From positions 23,338,367 to 23,402,366 of the forward strand of contig CM049308.1 of assembly GCA_026874595.1 (NCBI GenBank): DNA of 64,000 nucleotides. The letters are read 5' to 3'. The position numbers were made by a program, and so were the translations under genes. A model generated the notes under the pieces. That model saw only the letters and a program-made list of their open reading frames with translations, ran no database searches and was not told where the DNA came from. The stretch is from Sipunculus nudus. Taxonomy: Eukaryota > Annelida > Sipuncula > Golfingiida > Sipunculidae. Shown one piece after another: positions 46,821 through 59,279 of the stretch; positions within the stretch are counted from its first letter, which is position 1; each line of letters begins with the position of its first letter.

Positions 46821-49195
46821 CATCCGGTAACCGTTAAGGGAGTACACACTTTGAAGAGAAGTTCTTTGTCAAGCTGCTCAAGCAGAAGGGGAATGTATAG
46901 CTAAAAAATGTCTCATTGGTGAGTAATCTTGCATTATTTAAGTTATTTTTGCATAGTAAACCAGTGATTGCATAAAGATGTCTTCACCTATCTTGGTTTG
47001 CCCTGAAAAAAACAGAATTTGTGTGTTTCAAGATAACATTTCCTATTTGGTGGCCCATATTTACATAATAACACATTTTTGACAAAAAGCTGATGCTGTT
47101 GCCCCTATATAGTGACAATGTGCATGTTCAATGCACCAACAGGAAGTTAAGAACATATCCTTTTCAGTGATGCTATTTGCAATTTGGTGTGGAAAAATCA
47201 AGAGTCAGCAGCAGGCCCCAAAGTTTACATATTGATGTAATTTCTTAATGTCCCCTACCTGTGAAGGGATGATCAGTTAACCTACATAAAGCTTAATCAG
47301 CACACAAATACTATGAGTACCACATACTACCATTTTATTTGTTGAACCTATGGCTATTGACCATGTTATTATTTAGCCGAACTCTGGGTCATGAAAAAAA
47401 AAAACTGCTACAAGGTAAAGATGTTCCTTTTCATTTTCCAAATTGATTTGAATTTTTTGTCTTGCTAGAGTGCCCAAAAGTTATAATATGGTTAAAAATT
47501 GTTAATTATACAATGTTCATAAGTTTTTCTTTCAGGCAAAGTAAACATTAAACACTGTTGATTATTGCTGAATTTACAGCCACTGTCTCAATTTTGGTGA
47601 ATGCTTTTTTTTTATAAAATTGAAGAGAGGTTTGCTGTACTCACCAAAACATTTCAACTAATCTAAAAAATTAATCAAATATTTTTTACTATTGGAGTCT
47701 ATAACACAAAAACTCCTAAATTAAGCTTTAATTTCATAATATGCCCTTCTACATGTCATTTACATATACTGTAAACACCAATTTATTAACAATTTGATAC
47801 ATAACACAGTATGTTTCATAACAATCCACAAACCATTCATAATCATATGTATGAATTTAATCTGAATTTGACATCAGAAGGTCAAGAACACCATTTTAAA
47901 GGTCATGAGCACTTTAACTTACATGGGCTTGGTCCTCTGACTTTTTTTTTTCATTTGAGGTTTCTTCTGACATATTCACTTTCATTACAAAAGAAAAAGC
48001 ATAATAATTTGGGAATTTGTTTCACTAAGGATCAGATGATTTCATTAGGTACTATTTTGATTCCCAAAGAGAAATCAAATCTGGTTCAATTTACAGGTGC
48101 ATTTTTAGTCTACCTTGAATGATTTCTTTTCATATGTACATGTAGTATTGCCATTTCACCATAAAAGATCAAGAAGTCATTTTGAACATCACTGATGTAC
48201 TGTTTTAGTAATATTATTGATGTGAGGCCCTTTTTTAGTCCATTTGTCTACTTAAATGTCAAGACTCCATGTTCTTAATTATTTATTTCCAACAACCTTT
48301 GTTTCTATGATTTGTAATGGTTTCTTTACTTTTCCAGTATGAAGAAATGGTGCAGAAAGTAAAAGGAGAGCCCAGATATCTCCAGCCCTTGCAAGAATTG
48401 TCTGGTAAGCATATTCAGTTAATCATATAAAGTAACATTTAAATCTTTTAGCAAATAGGAAATGTTATGAATTGTAAGTTTTTTTTATCACATAGCTGAA
48501 ACTTACCATATTTGAAGTGCAAATTTGGTGGTTAACATTTATTGTGCATATGGGATATTAATATATTATTATAAACTGTTTACATGTTAAAATTGTTTCA
48601 ACTAACCTACTTTCTGAACCTATGAGCATCTTGGGGCCACAGTGTCTGTCCTGTGACCAGTATATGTGATAATCTGTAATGTTTGTATATACTCTGTATA
48701 ACTGGAAAACTCTTCCTGTGTTAGTAATTGAGAAGTCCAACTGTATTTACTTATAATCCTAAATGTTAAACAGGCATATTTTCAGAACATTGAAAACCCC
48801 TATATAGAGAGCAGATGTACTTTCAGTGAAATAAATTCTTTTCTTGTTTTGACTTGTGTGTTCCTCCAGATAAGGTAAATTACTATAAATGTTAAGAAAA
48901 GCAATACTAAGCATCAATGTCAAAAGATATTCTTTAAACTTATTTAATAAAATAATTAATGTTAGCAATAATGACTATATGTGAATACTTAGACTGGTAA
49001 CATTTGTTTTTGCAGGTCAAACAGGAGGGGACTGAAAAGGATTTAGAGTGTGGCAAGGGTGTATATTTCCTTCCAGCCTTCATTCTCTAAAAGGACAACA
49101 CTCTCAAATCTGACTGAACCAGGGAGTTTTAAAAATCTTATGAAAATATTATTTTCAGTTTACAAATGTGTAAATAAACATTAATTTTGGCTCTT
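46800..49195 (+). CDS. three-exon transcription unit with a 25-codon frame; coding status uncertain
   Basis: Exon 1 runs from about 46800 to 46918 and ends at a GTGAGT donor. Exon 2 is 48338-48404, with acceptor TTTACTTTTCCAG and donor GTAAGC. Exon 3 starts at 49016 after TTTGTTTTTGCAG and ends near 49195, after AATAAA at 49173-49178. Joining exons 2 and 3 leaves a frame open from an ATG at 48347 to TGA at 49033-49035: 25 codons, start MVQKVKGEPRYL. Exon 1 has an ATG at 46908 giving only an 11-codon frame that stops in exon 2, so it would act as an upstream ORF. The product is not recognised. The unit may encode a microprotein or be a long non-coding RNA. It lies wholly inside the inverted-terminus element. 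Confidence 0.45.
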
Positions 49196-49435
49196 GTATT
49201 TTCTTACTTTTATGTTTCATGTGTTTCCGTCCATATGACTGTGTGATTTGATGACCCCCAGTGTGACTGCAGGCCAGCATTGATTTCAAGGAATTGCACA
49301 GTGCAGGAAGCTCACCACACACACACAACCTTAATTTCTATCATCTACCGTAATTCCTTGTGGAATAAAGAAAAGAGTAAACAGAACATACAACAGACAG
49401 TAACTGAGCTATTGACAAACAGTACAGAAGGTGCA

Positions 49436-49820
49436 TACACTTACTTATATGTGAGTTATATGTCACTTATAAGGGACATATATGGCACTTATAAGGCTCA
49501 TATATGTCACATATATGGGAGTTATAAGGCACATATATGTGAGTTATAAGGCACATATATGGGACATATATGGGAGTTATAAGGGACATATATGGGACAT
49601 ATATTGGAGTTATAGGGGACCTATATGTGGAAGCCTTATAAGTGACATATAAGGCCAATATATGTGACATATAAGGCTCCTACCTAATTTGCATATAAAA
49701 TCCATATACCAGACATATATGTGACATATATGGGAGTTATAAGGTTGGCTATAAGGGACATATATGGCACATATATGTGCCTTATATGTGCCATATAACT
49801 TTCACATATATGGCACTTAT
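49436..49820. repeat. right satellite of TTATAAGG/CATATATG palindromes
   Basis: Dense repetition of GGGACATATATGG, GAGTTATAAGGCACATATAT and similar words, inverted relative to 45664-45965. Frames on both strands here (49280-49549 end, 49467-49670) are satellite translations. Confidence 0.85.
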
Positions 49821-49838
49821 AAAAATTTTTGGTAAGGG

Positions 49839-50135
49839 TGGGCCAAATTCTTAAATCTCACACATTAATTATCTTTAGATGTTGATAATTCAAGTTTGTT
49901 CAAATGGTTTTGGTTCAGTGATTTTGGCTGAGTTATGGTGAGTGATAAACCTGCAAAACATTTTTGACTGACGCCACTGAAGCCAATTTGTTTAATATTT
50001 TACAAGAATAATCCCCTCAATATATTCTTATAATAATTGTCTTTAATGGTTCCACATGAATGATTTTTGGCTGAATTATGGAGATTGAATTGAGTCATTT
50101 TACCATATATGTTAGCTGTGTGCAGCAGTTACATC
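49839..50135 (+). repeat. right part of the tandem array interrupted by the 4.2 kb element
   Basis: GGGCCAAATTCTTAAATC continues the unit broken at 45643. Further words (GGTTTTGGTTCAGTGATTTTGG, AAGCCAATTTGTTTAATATT) match units at 45270-45640. Confidence 0.6.
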
Positions 50136-50286
50136 TAGCCTGGCACAAGTTTATCGATCAGCATCTATAACATCATGCCACTAGATTTCAGGTTAAATTG
50201 CTTGACAGACTGCCAACTATTTTAAAGTTTGCAATAGGCCAGAGGTCAGCCTGGATCAATTTATAGCTTGTATCTGATTAGGCAAC

Positions 50287-50490
50287 AGGTCAAGAGTTCA
50301 CTCAGGGCAGCCAGTTGTAGGTCAAGATTTCACTCAGTGCAGTAGCTGGATTCTATTTTTAGCTTTGGCAGACTGCCAACTGTGTCAAATTATGCAACAG
50401 GTCAAGAGTTCATTCAGTGCAGCCAGGTACAGTTCAAAAGTTCACTCAGTCTAGCTAGGTGCAGGTCAAGAGTGCACTCAGTGCAGTAGC
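50287..50490. repeat. short tandem repeat with GGTCAAGAGTTCACTCAGTG words
   Basis: At least five imperfect copies of a 33-40 bp unit, each containing GGTCAAGA, TTCACTCAG and GCAGCCAGGT-like words. Confidence 0.75.
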
Positions 50491-50599
50491 TTGAGCCAGC
50501 AATTTGTCACAGTTTACTCAGGGGCAACTGCCTTTCTCACCTAAGCCTGGTCAGCCCAGTGCATCAAATCAAGAAGTTTGATGTATTGGCCTAATGTTT

Positions 50600-50885
50600 T
50601 GACCTGTCTATGCGTCTTTGATGGCTTTCTTGTTCACAAGACAGGTGTCACCACCTACAATGACTTTTGCACAGTGTATGTGCCTGTGAATTTTATATAT
50701 CAGCCTGAAATTGGGCAGATTTATACATATCATAAAGCTTTGTCATAAACAAGACTGGTGGCACCACCTACATTAATTTTTGCACAGTGTATGTCCCTGC
50801 TTATTTCTCAGGAGGGGATATAAGCCTGGAATTGGGCATATGTATACATCTCTGATACCTTTGTCGTTTACAAGACATGTAGGCC
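50600..50885 (+). repeat. decayed H2-like modules
   Basis: GGTGTCACCACCTAC (50645) and GGTGGCACCACCTAC (50757), each followed by TTTTGCACAGTGTATGT, recall the H2 modules with their palindrome partly lost. Spacing is about 113 bp. No ends are identifiable. Confidence 0.55.
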
Positions 50886-51123
50886 TACTTGAAAAGTAAT
50901 GGCCCAGCGTTGAAGCATTATACCTGGTGTATAAACCATTGCACAGGTTTGCATTAGGCCTGGTAATCAAGTCCCAGTAGTTTGACACTGTCAAGATGTG
51001 ACCATAAGGACTGGTGAATACCTAGGACTTGCACACCATTCCTGTTTTGTTGTTAACAGCAGTGAAGGCTCAGATGGAAACAGTGTAAAATATAAATTAG
51101 TTCTCCTAACAGTACAGATAATA

Positions 51124-51125
<2 letters not shown>

Positions 51126-51214
<89 letters not shown>
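51126..51214. repeat. (AT)n microsatellite, 89 bp
   Basis: A pure TA/AT run. The alternating Tyr-Ile frames on both strands across it are artefacts. Confidence 0.95.
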
Positions 51215-51216
<2 letters not shown>

Positions 51217-52468
51217 TTTCCCCTGACAAAATTACTGGAGTCTGTTATTAGTGGTCCCTCCAAAGAAAGAATAATATAAAACAACTGGGATCATGATTAT
51301 TAGAAACAACACGTTTCTATTGCATTTTTCCAAATTTATTAAGACCTGTGGTTTCTAAAATACCTGTGGTTTCAAAATGTAGCAGAACAAGACAACCTAT
51401 GAATAAATGAAGGAATGAATGAATATTTAATTAAGAAAATATTAGGCCTCAGGCCTATAATTCCGATAGTCCATGCATTCTTTAATATTGACTTAAACTT
51501 GATCATTTCTTCTTTTAAAAGCATAATGAACAAAAGCTGCTAGATTATTAATAACATCAGGATTTTCATTTGACATAAGTGATACAAAAGAACATTTACC
51601 TAATTTGAAAAAAAAAATGGTCTCTCAGATTATTATATAATGGACACTTGAATTCATTATGAAATGATATTCAGTTTCAACTTGCCTTTCACCATATTTT
51701 AAACAGTAAGCACAATTTATCTCAGTCCAGTGTGTCTTATCATGTCTTCTTTTTTAATAATTTACAAATTATGTGATGAAAATCTTAATCTAGCTAAACT
51801 GTTTTTTTTATTTTTTTTTTATCAACATTCAGATACATTTCCATGGTGTGATTTGAACACTGAGTATGTTTGTAAACCTTTGTTATTTGATATGTTATTC
51901 GATCATTCTTGCAAATAAATATCCTTTAGTCTTTTCAAATGTACTGGTAACTCTAAAATCCTGCAACAACTAAGTGTAACCTAAACCCAATGAAAATAAT
52001 AAATGTTTAACTTTTGTTGCCCAAGTTTTCCTTCCCAGTTCATCAAGCTTACATATAGTTGTTTCGGATACCTATTTGGTGTCATTCTTTATATTTTTGT
52101 CCAATACCTAACACATATGAATACATAATGAATTATCAAAGCTAGGTCATTGTCCACATTCACGTAGTGCAGCAGCAGTTGGTGATGAAGAATTTATCTT
52201 AAGAATGTAAGGTTTCCCAGGTAATGACTATTTGTCTGATGACTTACCTGAACTTGTAGTGAGTTTCATGCTATGTGAAGACACAAGAGGAGTCATGTTC
52301 TACCTGTTTAGTGATATTATATACATTGTTGATTTTTCATCTTTGTGATCTTTAATATATGTTATATATAACTATATAACATGAGTCTTTTGGAAAATCT
52401 GGAAAAAGAATGAGGTCCTGAGAAGAATTCTCTTCCTTTATAGGAAATAGGAGAAAACTGGAGTTTTT
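51215..52468. other. AT-rich non-coding stretch, nothing specific seen
   Basis: No supportable gene. A T run lies at 51804-51820 and an ATATAACATGAG-type TA-rich patch lies near 52355-52385. Confidence 0.6.
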
Positions 52469-55400
52469 AGCTCAGCTGACTGAAAGTCAGCTGAGCTATA
52501 GCGATCACTCTTTGTCCGTCGTCCGTCTGTCCGTCTGTCCGTCTGTCTGTCCGTTAACCAGGCACAAATCGTAACCGCTTGACCTGGAACCTTGTAACTT
52601 GGGATTCTGAGAGGTCCATAAAAAATCTCCTTGGAAACCAGAAATTAGGTCTCTGTTACCCATATCCTTCGAGCTATGTGGCCCCAAAGTACCCCCAAGA
52701 AAAGTCAAAAATTTCATACAAAAACTTCAATATCTCATTAACTACTTGACTGATGGTCATGATTTTTGGCATACATATTGATCATGAGATGTTACATCAC
52801 TTCCTGCAGACTGGTGGCGCCACCTCTATTTTTCGATTTTTTTACTAATTTTTTTCTCTATTTTTGAGACCTTTAAAAATGTGAACATCTGTTAACAAGG
52901 CACAAATCATAAAGACTGGACTTAGAATCTTAATTCTTGACACACTGAGAGGTCCATGAAAAATCTCCTTGGAAACCAGAAATTAGGTCTCTGTTACCCA
53001 TATCCTTTGAGCTATGGGGCCCCAAAGTACCCCCCAGAATAGTAAAAAAATTCATACAAAAACTTCAATATCTCAATAACTACATCACTGATGGTCTTCA
53101 TTTTTGGCATACACATTGATCATGAGATGTTCGATCAGTTCCTGCAGACTGGTGGCGCCACCTGTACTGTTTGATTTTTTACGATTTTTTCCTCTATTTT
53201 TGAGACCTTTGAGGATGCTGTCATCTGTTAGCGTGGCACAAATCGTAACGACTGGACCTAGAATCTTCATTTTCGACACACTGAGAGACCTATGAAAAGT
53301 CTCCATGGAAACCAGAAATTAGGTCTCTGTTACCCATATCCTTCGAGCTATGGGGCCCAAAATTACCCCCCAGAATAGTCAAAAATTTCATACAAAAACT
53401 TCAATATCTCATTAACTACATCACTGATGGTCATGATTTTCGACATACATATTGATCATGAGATGTTTCATCAGTTTGTGCAGACTGGTGGCGCCACCTG
53501 TATTTTTCAATGTTCACGAATTGTTTTCTCCATTTTTGAGACCTTTAAGGATGTAGTTATCTGTCAACAGGGTACAAATCGTAACGACTGGACCTAGAAT
53601 CTTCGTTCTTGACACACAGGGAGACCCATGATAAGTCTCCATGGAAACCTGAAATTTGGTCTCTGTTACCCATATCCTTTGAGCTATGGCACTCCAAAGT
53701 ACAGCTCAGAATAATGGAAAATTTGATACAAAAGCTAAAGTATCTGAACAACTAATGCAGAGATAACCATAATTGTTTGCATGGATATTGATCATGGAGT
53801 GTTTCATAAGTTTCTGCAGACTGGTGGCACCACCTGTATTTGTTCGTTTTTTTTTACGAAATTTTTCTGTATTTTTGAGACCTTTAAAGATATGAACATC
53901 TGTTAACAGGGCACAAATCATAAAAACTGGACCAAGAATCTTCATTCTTGACACACAGGGAGACCCATGAAAAGTCTCCATGGAAACTTGAAATTAGGTC
54001 TCTGTTACCCATATTCTTTAAGCTGTATGGGTCCAAAATACCCCCCCCCCCCCAGAATAATGGAAAATTTGATACAAAAACTGCAGTATTTCAATAACTA
54101 CAACACTGATGGTCATGATTTTCGGCATACATATTGATCATGAGCTGTTCCATCAGTTTTTGCAGACTGGGTGTGCCACCTCTATTTTTTTTTCAAATTT
54201 TTACGAATTTTTTTCTTTTTTTTGAGACCTTTAAAGATGTGGTTATCTGTCAACAGGGTACAAATCGCAACAACTGGACCTAGAATCTTCATTCTTGTCA
54301 TGCAAGGAGGCCCATGAAAGGTGCCTGTGGAAACTTGAAATTAGGTCTCTGTTACCCATATCCTTCAAGCTATAGGACTTCGAAGTATCCCTCAGAATAA
54401 TGGACAATTTGATACAAAAACTGAAGTATCTGAACAACTAATGCAGAGATCACCATGATTTTTTGCATGGATATTGACCATTAAGTGTTTTTATTAGTTT
54501 CTGCAGACTGGTGGAGCCACCTGTATTTTTGTATCCGCCAAAACGAAGTTTTGCGGATGCTATGTTTTTGACCAATTTCCTCCGCCGCCGCGGCGTTCGT
54601 TTCCAGAGAGCTCCTCGGAGACTAATGGACCGATTTTTCCCAAACTTACACCTATTATCGGGTCACATGTGAACTGGTGCCTAACCAATTTGCATTGACC
54701 TCTGACCTTTCCTCTCTATCCAGTGTCCATTTGTGGGTCTGTTTCCACTCATAAAACCTTATATCTAGGGAACTGTTTGACCGATCAGGAAATAAAATTG
54801 ATACAAATGTAGCCCTTGGATTGCTTTATAACATGCACAAAAAATGGTGGCGCCACCTGTAACCATGTTTGCACAGTGTCCATCTGTTCATCTGCCTTGG
54901 GTTAAAATCACTCATATCTCTGCAGTGAATTGACTAATTCACCTGAAATTGGTCATGTGTATACATCCAGGATAGCTTTCTTGATTTTATGACAGGTGGC
55001 GCCACCTACATTCACGTTCACGCTGATGACATCCAAGCTTATATCTCGGGAACCGTTTGACCGATCAGGAAATAAAATTTATACAAATGTAGCCCTTTGA
55101 TAGCTCTGTAACATACACAAAAAATGGTGGCGCCACCTGTAACAATGTTTGCACAGCGTCTGTCTGTTAGTCTGCCATGGCCTAAAATTACTCATTTCTC
55201 TGTAGTGGTTCGACATAACTGCCTAAAATTTTGCAGGTTTAAACATCGTGGACAGCTTTCTTGATTTTATGACAGGTGGCGCCACCTACATTCTAGTTAA
55301 CGCTGGACACATCCAAGCTCATATCTCAGGAACCATTTGACCGATTGGGCCAAAATTGTGCATGTGTTTAGATCTCACATAGGTCTTTATCATACACAAA

Positions 55401-55883
55401 ACTGGAGGGGTTACCTGCAAAGATTTTTGCACAGTGTTTGTCTGTTTGTCTGCCATGGGCAAAAATCGCTCATATACATGTAGTGGTTTGACTTTTCTGC
55501 CTAAAATTTTGCAGGTGTATACAACTTGGACAGCTTTCTGGATTTGTGGTAGGTGGCACAACCTACATACACATTTAGGCTGCAGACATCCATGCTAATA
55601 TGCAACATACCTCACTCTATTTCCCCTTGCCACTCAATCCATGCCTCACTATCCGATTTTGGCAGATACATGTAGTCACTTGTCGGTTACCCGTATTCTA
55701 GTTTTAAAAGTTTACACATTTTTCTCTATTTTTGAGATATATAAATACAGACTAAATCTTGGCCTGTTGGTTAATCTGTTTGATGCTTCAGTTGAATGGG
55801 TATATACTACCATTCTGATGATAAAATTTCCTTTTGCGAATCTCTTCCCAGTCAGCTGAGCGTCATGACCCATGGGTCACTTG
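52469..55883 (+). mobile_element. Helitron-like element, family H1, copy 3, with nested H2
   Basis: The 5' hairpin is perfect: AGCTCAGCTGAC (52469-52480), five-base loop, GTCAGCTGAGCT (52486-52497). A CTGTCCGTC segment follows, then six units of 336-346 bp with the palindrome or its variants at 52813, 53151, 53487, 53823, 54169 and 54510. An H2 element interrupts the last unit at 54531-55701. The 3' end has GTCAGCTGAGC (55851-55861), the palindrome TGACCCATGGGTCA (55866-55879) and CTTG before TTT. The minus-strand frames at 52505-54437 are repeat translations. Confidence 0.8.
54531..55701 (+). mobile_element. Helitron-like element, family H2, copy 4, nested in H1
   Basis: It begins GTATCCGCCAAAAC with its GTTTTGCGGAT partner, then a CCGCCGCCGCGG segment, H2 modules (palindromes at 54847, 54997, 55127 and 55277), and a 3' GGCAGATAC-like X' copy, a decayed hairpin, and ATTCTAG. 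The flanks rejoin as CTGTATTTTT|TTTAAAAG, i.e. the H1 unit with insertion in a T run. This fixes both element ends to within a base or two. Confidence 0.8.
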
Positions 55884-56372
55884 TTTAAAAGAAAAGAATG
55901 GGAATTCTGAATAGTTATATTGATAGCAAATTTGCTATTAGCTGGTTTATGTTAATTAGAGACAGAAATGTCGACTAAAAAACAGCATATATGACAAACA
56001 GTGCCAGCCTAAGGTATGGGATTAACTTTTAAACTTTAACTCTGGATTCATTACCATTTGTCGGTTTTTAATTGTGTGTGTTTCTTGTATTATCTGTTTC
56101 CGTGAAGTTCATTACATAACCAATTTTTGTAGGTTAAATATTAATAGGTCTTAAGATGAATAACCTGGCTTTATATCAACTCATTGTGTAAATGAATTTC
56201 ATATGACCTTATTATGATTCTCAGGAACTGTTGTGCTTTAGAAATAATTTTAATTTAATTACACTTAGCTATTTATTCAGTCTCCTGTTTACATAACGGA
56301 ACTAGAAATCTGCATTTGAAGGAATGCAAGCCTCAATCATTTTGGGGGTCCCTGTTGTTGGATGCTCCTAAA
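55884..56372. other. AT-rich non-coding stretch, nothing specific seen
   Basis: No gene or named repeat. Confidence 0.6.
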
Positions 56373-57289
56373 TAGGGGTGTAACAATGCATCAAAGAACT
56401 GATGCATTAGATTGCAAGCCTTTAATTGAATTGTAATGGATTACTAACCTATGAATCAATTCATTTTTATCATTATATTTTTTGCATGTGCCATCCTAAG
56501 GTCCTCCTCCAGCTCTCAAATCTAACAGAGCAGTTCTTTACCATATGTGCCCTTAATCTTCTTTAAATGTTCCCTGGTGGACCACTCCACTTGCATAGAA
56601 AAATATATGGCAGCAGTAAACAAAGGGAGAGCTGGTTATGATTGCATGAGTTTTGTTGGGAACAAAAACACACACACACACACTGCTTCACAGTGCGCTT
56701 CTATTGTAGCATTCAGTGACACTGATGGCTCAGTATTACATCCTACCTGGCAATACAGAATTTCAGAGTAAGCTTTTCTGTTAGTCGGCCTTGATTTGAC
56801 TTAAACAAATCATGCGAATAGTTAACCTGCAAGCTTCCTTTGGAAGCAAAAGCTTAAAATTTTATGTGTGTGAAATTATATCTACAACCACAGGTTATTT
56901 TGCAAGGTTATTTGCATCCATGAACATAGAGACCCATCCTTCTAGGAGGCTTTGAAATTAGATTCAATCCATTAATAAATCATTAATGGTTAAATGCATC
57001 CTCATTCATTAAAACAATAAAATATTTAAAATGTGGTTGGCATCATATTCATGCAGGATTAAGGTTTTCACTTTTTCAGTGTTTCTCGAAGGTTCTTGTT
57101 TCACCATTTCACCATATAAGAGACCTACTAGAGAATAAGTATTATTATAGGAATTTTTTTCAAATAGTATGTGTGCAATTGCATTAGGAACTAAGGAAAA
57201 GTCAATTAAAAAAAAAGCTGTTGTTCATTTATAATAGCATTTTCTGAACATACAAGATCTATTATTATTCATAATATAAATCTTTTACA

Positions 57290-58596
57290 AATTTGGGTTT
57301 GTCTAGCTGTCTGTCCGTCTGTCTGTCTCTGTCCGTCAGGGTTTTTCTTTCTGTGTGATAACTTTCCTTAATATTATCTGATTTCATTCAAATTTTGGTC
57401 AGTGATTGCTCTCATGCTTATGTTGGTTGGGATTGGTATTGACGTGTCTGGCTTCTGTGTGTCTGTCTGTCACTTTTCTGTCTGTCAGGTTTTCGTTTCC
57501 ATTTGATAACTTTCCTAAATATTATCCAATTTCTTTCAAATTTTGATCAGTAGATAACTCTGTGAAAGTCTTTGTCTCAGAATTCAAGGGCTTTATTTCA
57601 TCAACAATACAGAATCAGGCTTGACGTAGGTACCTGTAAACACATAACATATAACATAGATCAGTTGAATATCCTCTATTCAGTGATTGCTCTCTTGCAT
57701 ACGTTGGTTGGGATTGGTTTCGGAGTATCTGGCTTCTGTCTGTCACATTGTCTCTCTGTCTGTCAGGTTTTCATTTCCGTGCGATAATTTTCCTGAATAT
57801 ATCCGATTTCATTCAAATTTTTGTCAGTGATAAAATTAAATTCTCATGGTTTCCTTGGTTGGGATTGGTTTTGGAGTGTCTGGCTTCTGTCTGTCACATT
57901 GTCTGTCTGTCTGTCAGGTTTTCATTTCCGTGCGATAATTTTCCTGAATATATCCGATTTCATTCAAATTTTTGTCAGTGATAAAATTAAATTCTCATAG
58001 TTTCCTTGGTTGGGATTGGTTTCGGAGTGTCTGGCTTCTGTCTGTCACATTGTCTGTCTGTCTGGTTTTCATTTCCGTGCGATAATTTTCCTGAATATAT
58101 CCGATTTCATTCAAATTTTTGTCAATGATAAAATTAAATTCTCATGGTTTCCTTGGTTGGGATTGGTTTTGGAGTGTCTGGCTTAATTATGTCTGTCTGT
58201 CTGTCACTCTGCCTGTCAGTTTGTCTGTTTTTTGTTTCTGTGGGATAACTTTCCTAAATATTATCTTAGGTCATTAATATTTTGGTCAGACATTGCTCCC
58301 ATGCAAACCTTGATTGGGATTTGTTTTGAAGTGTCTGGCTTTTGTCTGTCTGTCACTTTGTCTGTCTGTCTGTCAGGTTTTTGTTTCCCTGCGATAACTT
58401 TTCTAAATATTATCTGATGTCATTCAGATGTTGTTCAGTGATTGCTCTCATGCTTACCTTGGTTGGGATTTGTTTTGAAGTGTCTGGCTTATGTCTGTCT
58501 GTCTATCTGTCTGTCACTCTGCCTGTCTGTCCGTTATCAAGCATGAAAAACAACAAGATCCCAAAGCGGAGGACATTAAATCCATGAATTTGCTTG
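57290..58596 (+). mobile_element. Helitron-like element, family H5, 5' truncated, amplified array
   Basis: The left end starts inside the family (ATTTGGGTTTGTCTAGC), lacking the GTCCCCTGC hairpin. About eight units follow, each with a CTGTCTGTCTGTC run, TTCATTTCCGTGCGATAA and GGTTGGGATTGG. The last word falls at 57710, 57861, 58012, 58159 and about 58314 and 58463 (about 150 bp). Three central units are nearly identical. The 3' end GAGGACATTAAA...GAATTTGCTTG before TTT matches the H5 copy at 28577. Cys/Val/Ser-rich frames are artefacts. Confidence 0.7.
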
Positions 58597-59279
58597 TTTA
58601 ACTTTCAACTTGCCATCAATGATGGCACTTCTTATCCATCAAGGTTATATTTTCACTGTCATTCCCATTTCTCTAATTTGGTGAATTTGAAACCCTTGCA
58701 AGATAAAAGGCAACACAATAGTCAATGGTCCTTTAAAAAAAGAAGCTGTTTGTATAACAAATGTAGTGGAAAGTTTATTTATATACTGAGTTAGATGCAA
58801 CCTTGCATAAAGACAACTGGACTTTGTAATAAGATTACATGCATTATCAAATGATTAATGTTTAACTGCATGCATCCTTGTTTAGTGAAATAATATGACA
58901 TACAGTAAAGGGTATATTGACCATAGGAAGTATTTGTTGTGATAGAAATATAATTTATGGAAAGTGTGTGAAATGTTCATTGATGTTTATGCAGCATTTT
59001 ATGTCCTAAAAAATATTAAACTTCTTATTAATTATGAAAATTGATATAAGTAGGTGGTAATCATGGGGTCCAAACCATAAACTGTGATACATATGGCAGA
59101 AAGTTATCAGCTTTTTCAAATATAAAGCAAGCTTCAGCAGCAAGGTCAATGGGAATCGGTATATTTGTGGGCACATTTACATTTTTTCCCCTTCTAACAG
59201 GATTATTCTGTCCTCATGCACATTCCAGAAAATTGTTCAAGGTCACACAAGTAAAGTTGTTGAAGGCATCATGCCACAA
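58597..59279. other. AT-rich non-coding stretch, nothing specific seen
   Basis: No supportable gene. The frame at 58594-58794 (+) has no recognisable family. Confidence 0.55.

Larger units (their letters stand above)
45644..49838. mobile_element. 4.2 kb element with 12-bp inverted termini and flanking palindromic satellites
   Basis: CCCTTACCAAAA (45644-45655) and TTTTGGTAAGGG (49827-49838) are exact inverted repeats. Inside each end lies a block of short palindromic words (TTATAAGG, CATATATG): 45664-45965 on the left and 49436-49820 on the right. The flanks are halves of one tandem repeat unit, and TG on each side could be a 2-bp target duplication. The interior contains the spliced unit at 46800-49195 and no recognisable transposase. 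I read it as a non-autonomous DNA transposon that carries a host-like or own gene. Superfamily unknown. Confidence 0.6.

Noticed and set aside
47811-48122. 103-codon frame inside intron 1 of the 46.8-49.2 kb unit
   Set aside because: It has no splice context, a T run sits in the middle, and the composition is typical of AT-rich chance frames.
50991-51284. Two overlapping 93-97 codon frames on opposite strands made of Tyr-Ile repeats
   Set aside because: They are translations of the (AT)n tract at 51126-51214.
55816-55850. CTGATGATAAAATTTCC...GCGAATC near the H1 3' end as another hammerhead
   Set aside because: Stem II does not close properly, the base after GAA is T instead of A, and the core is lost in the copy at 15530. 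Chance similarity.
57748-58587. Cys/Val/Ser-rich frames that could look like a secreted repeat protein
   Set aside because: They come from CTGTCTGTC simple sequence in the H5 array. Frames shift between units and start codons are arbitrary.
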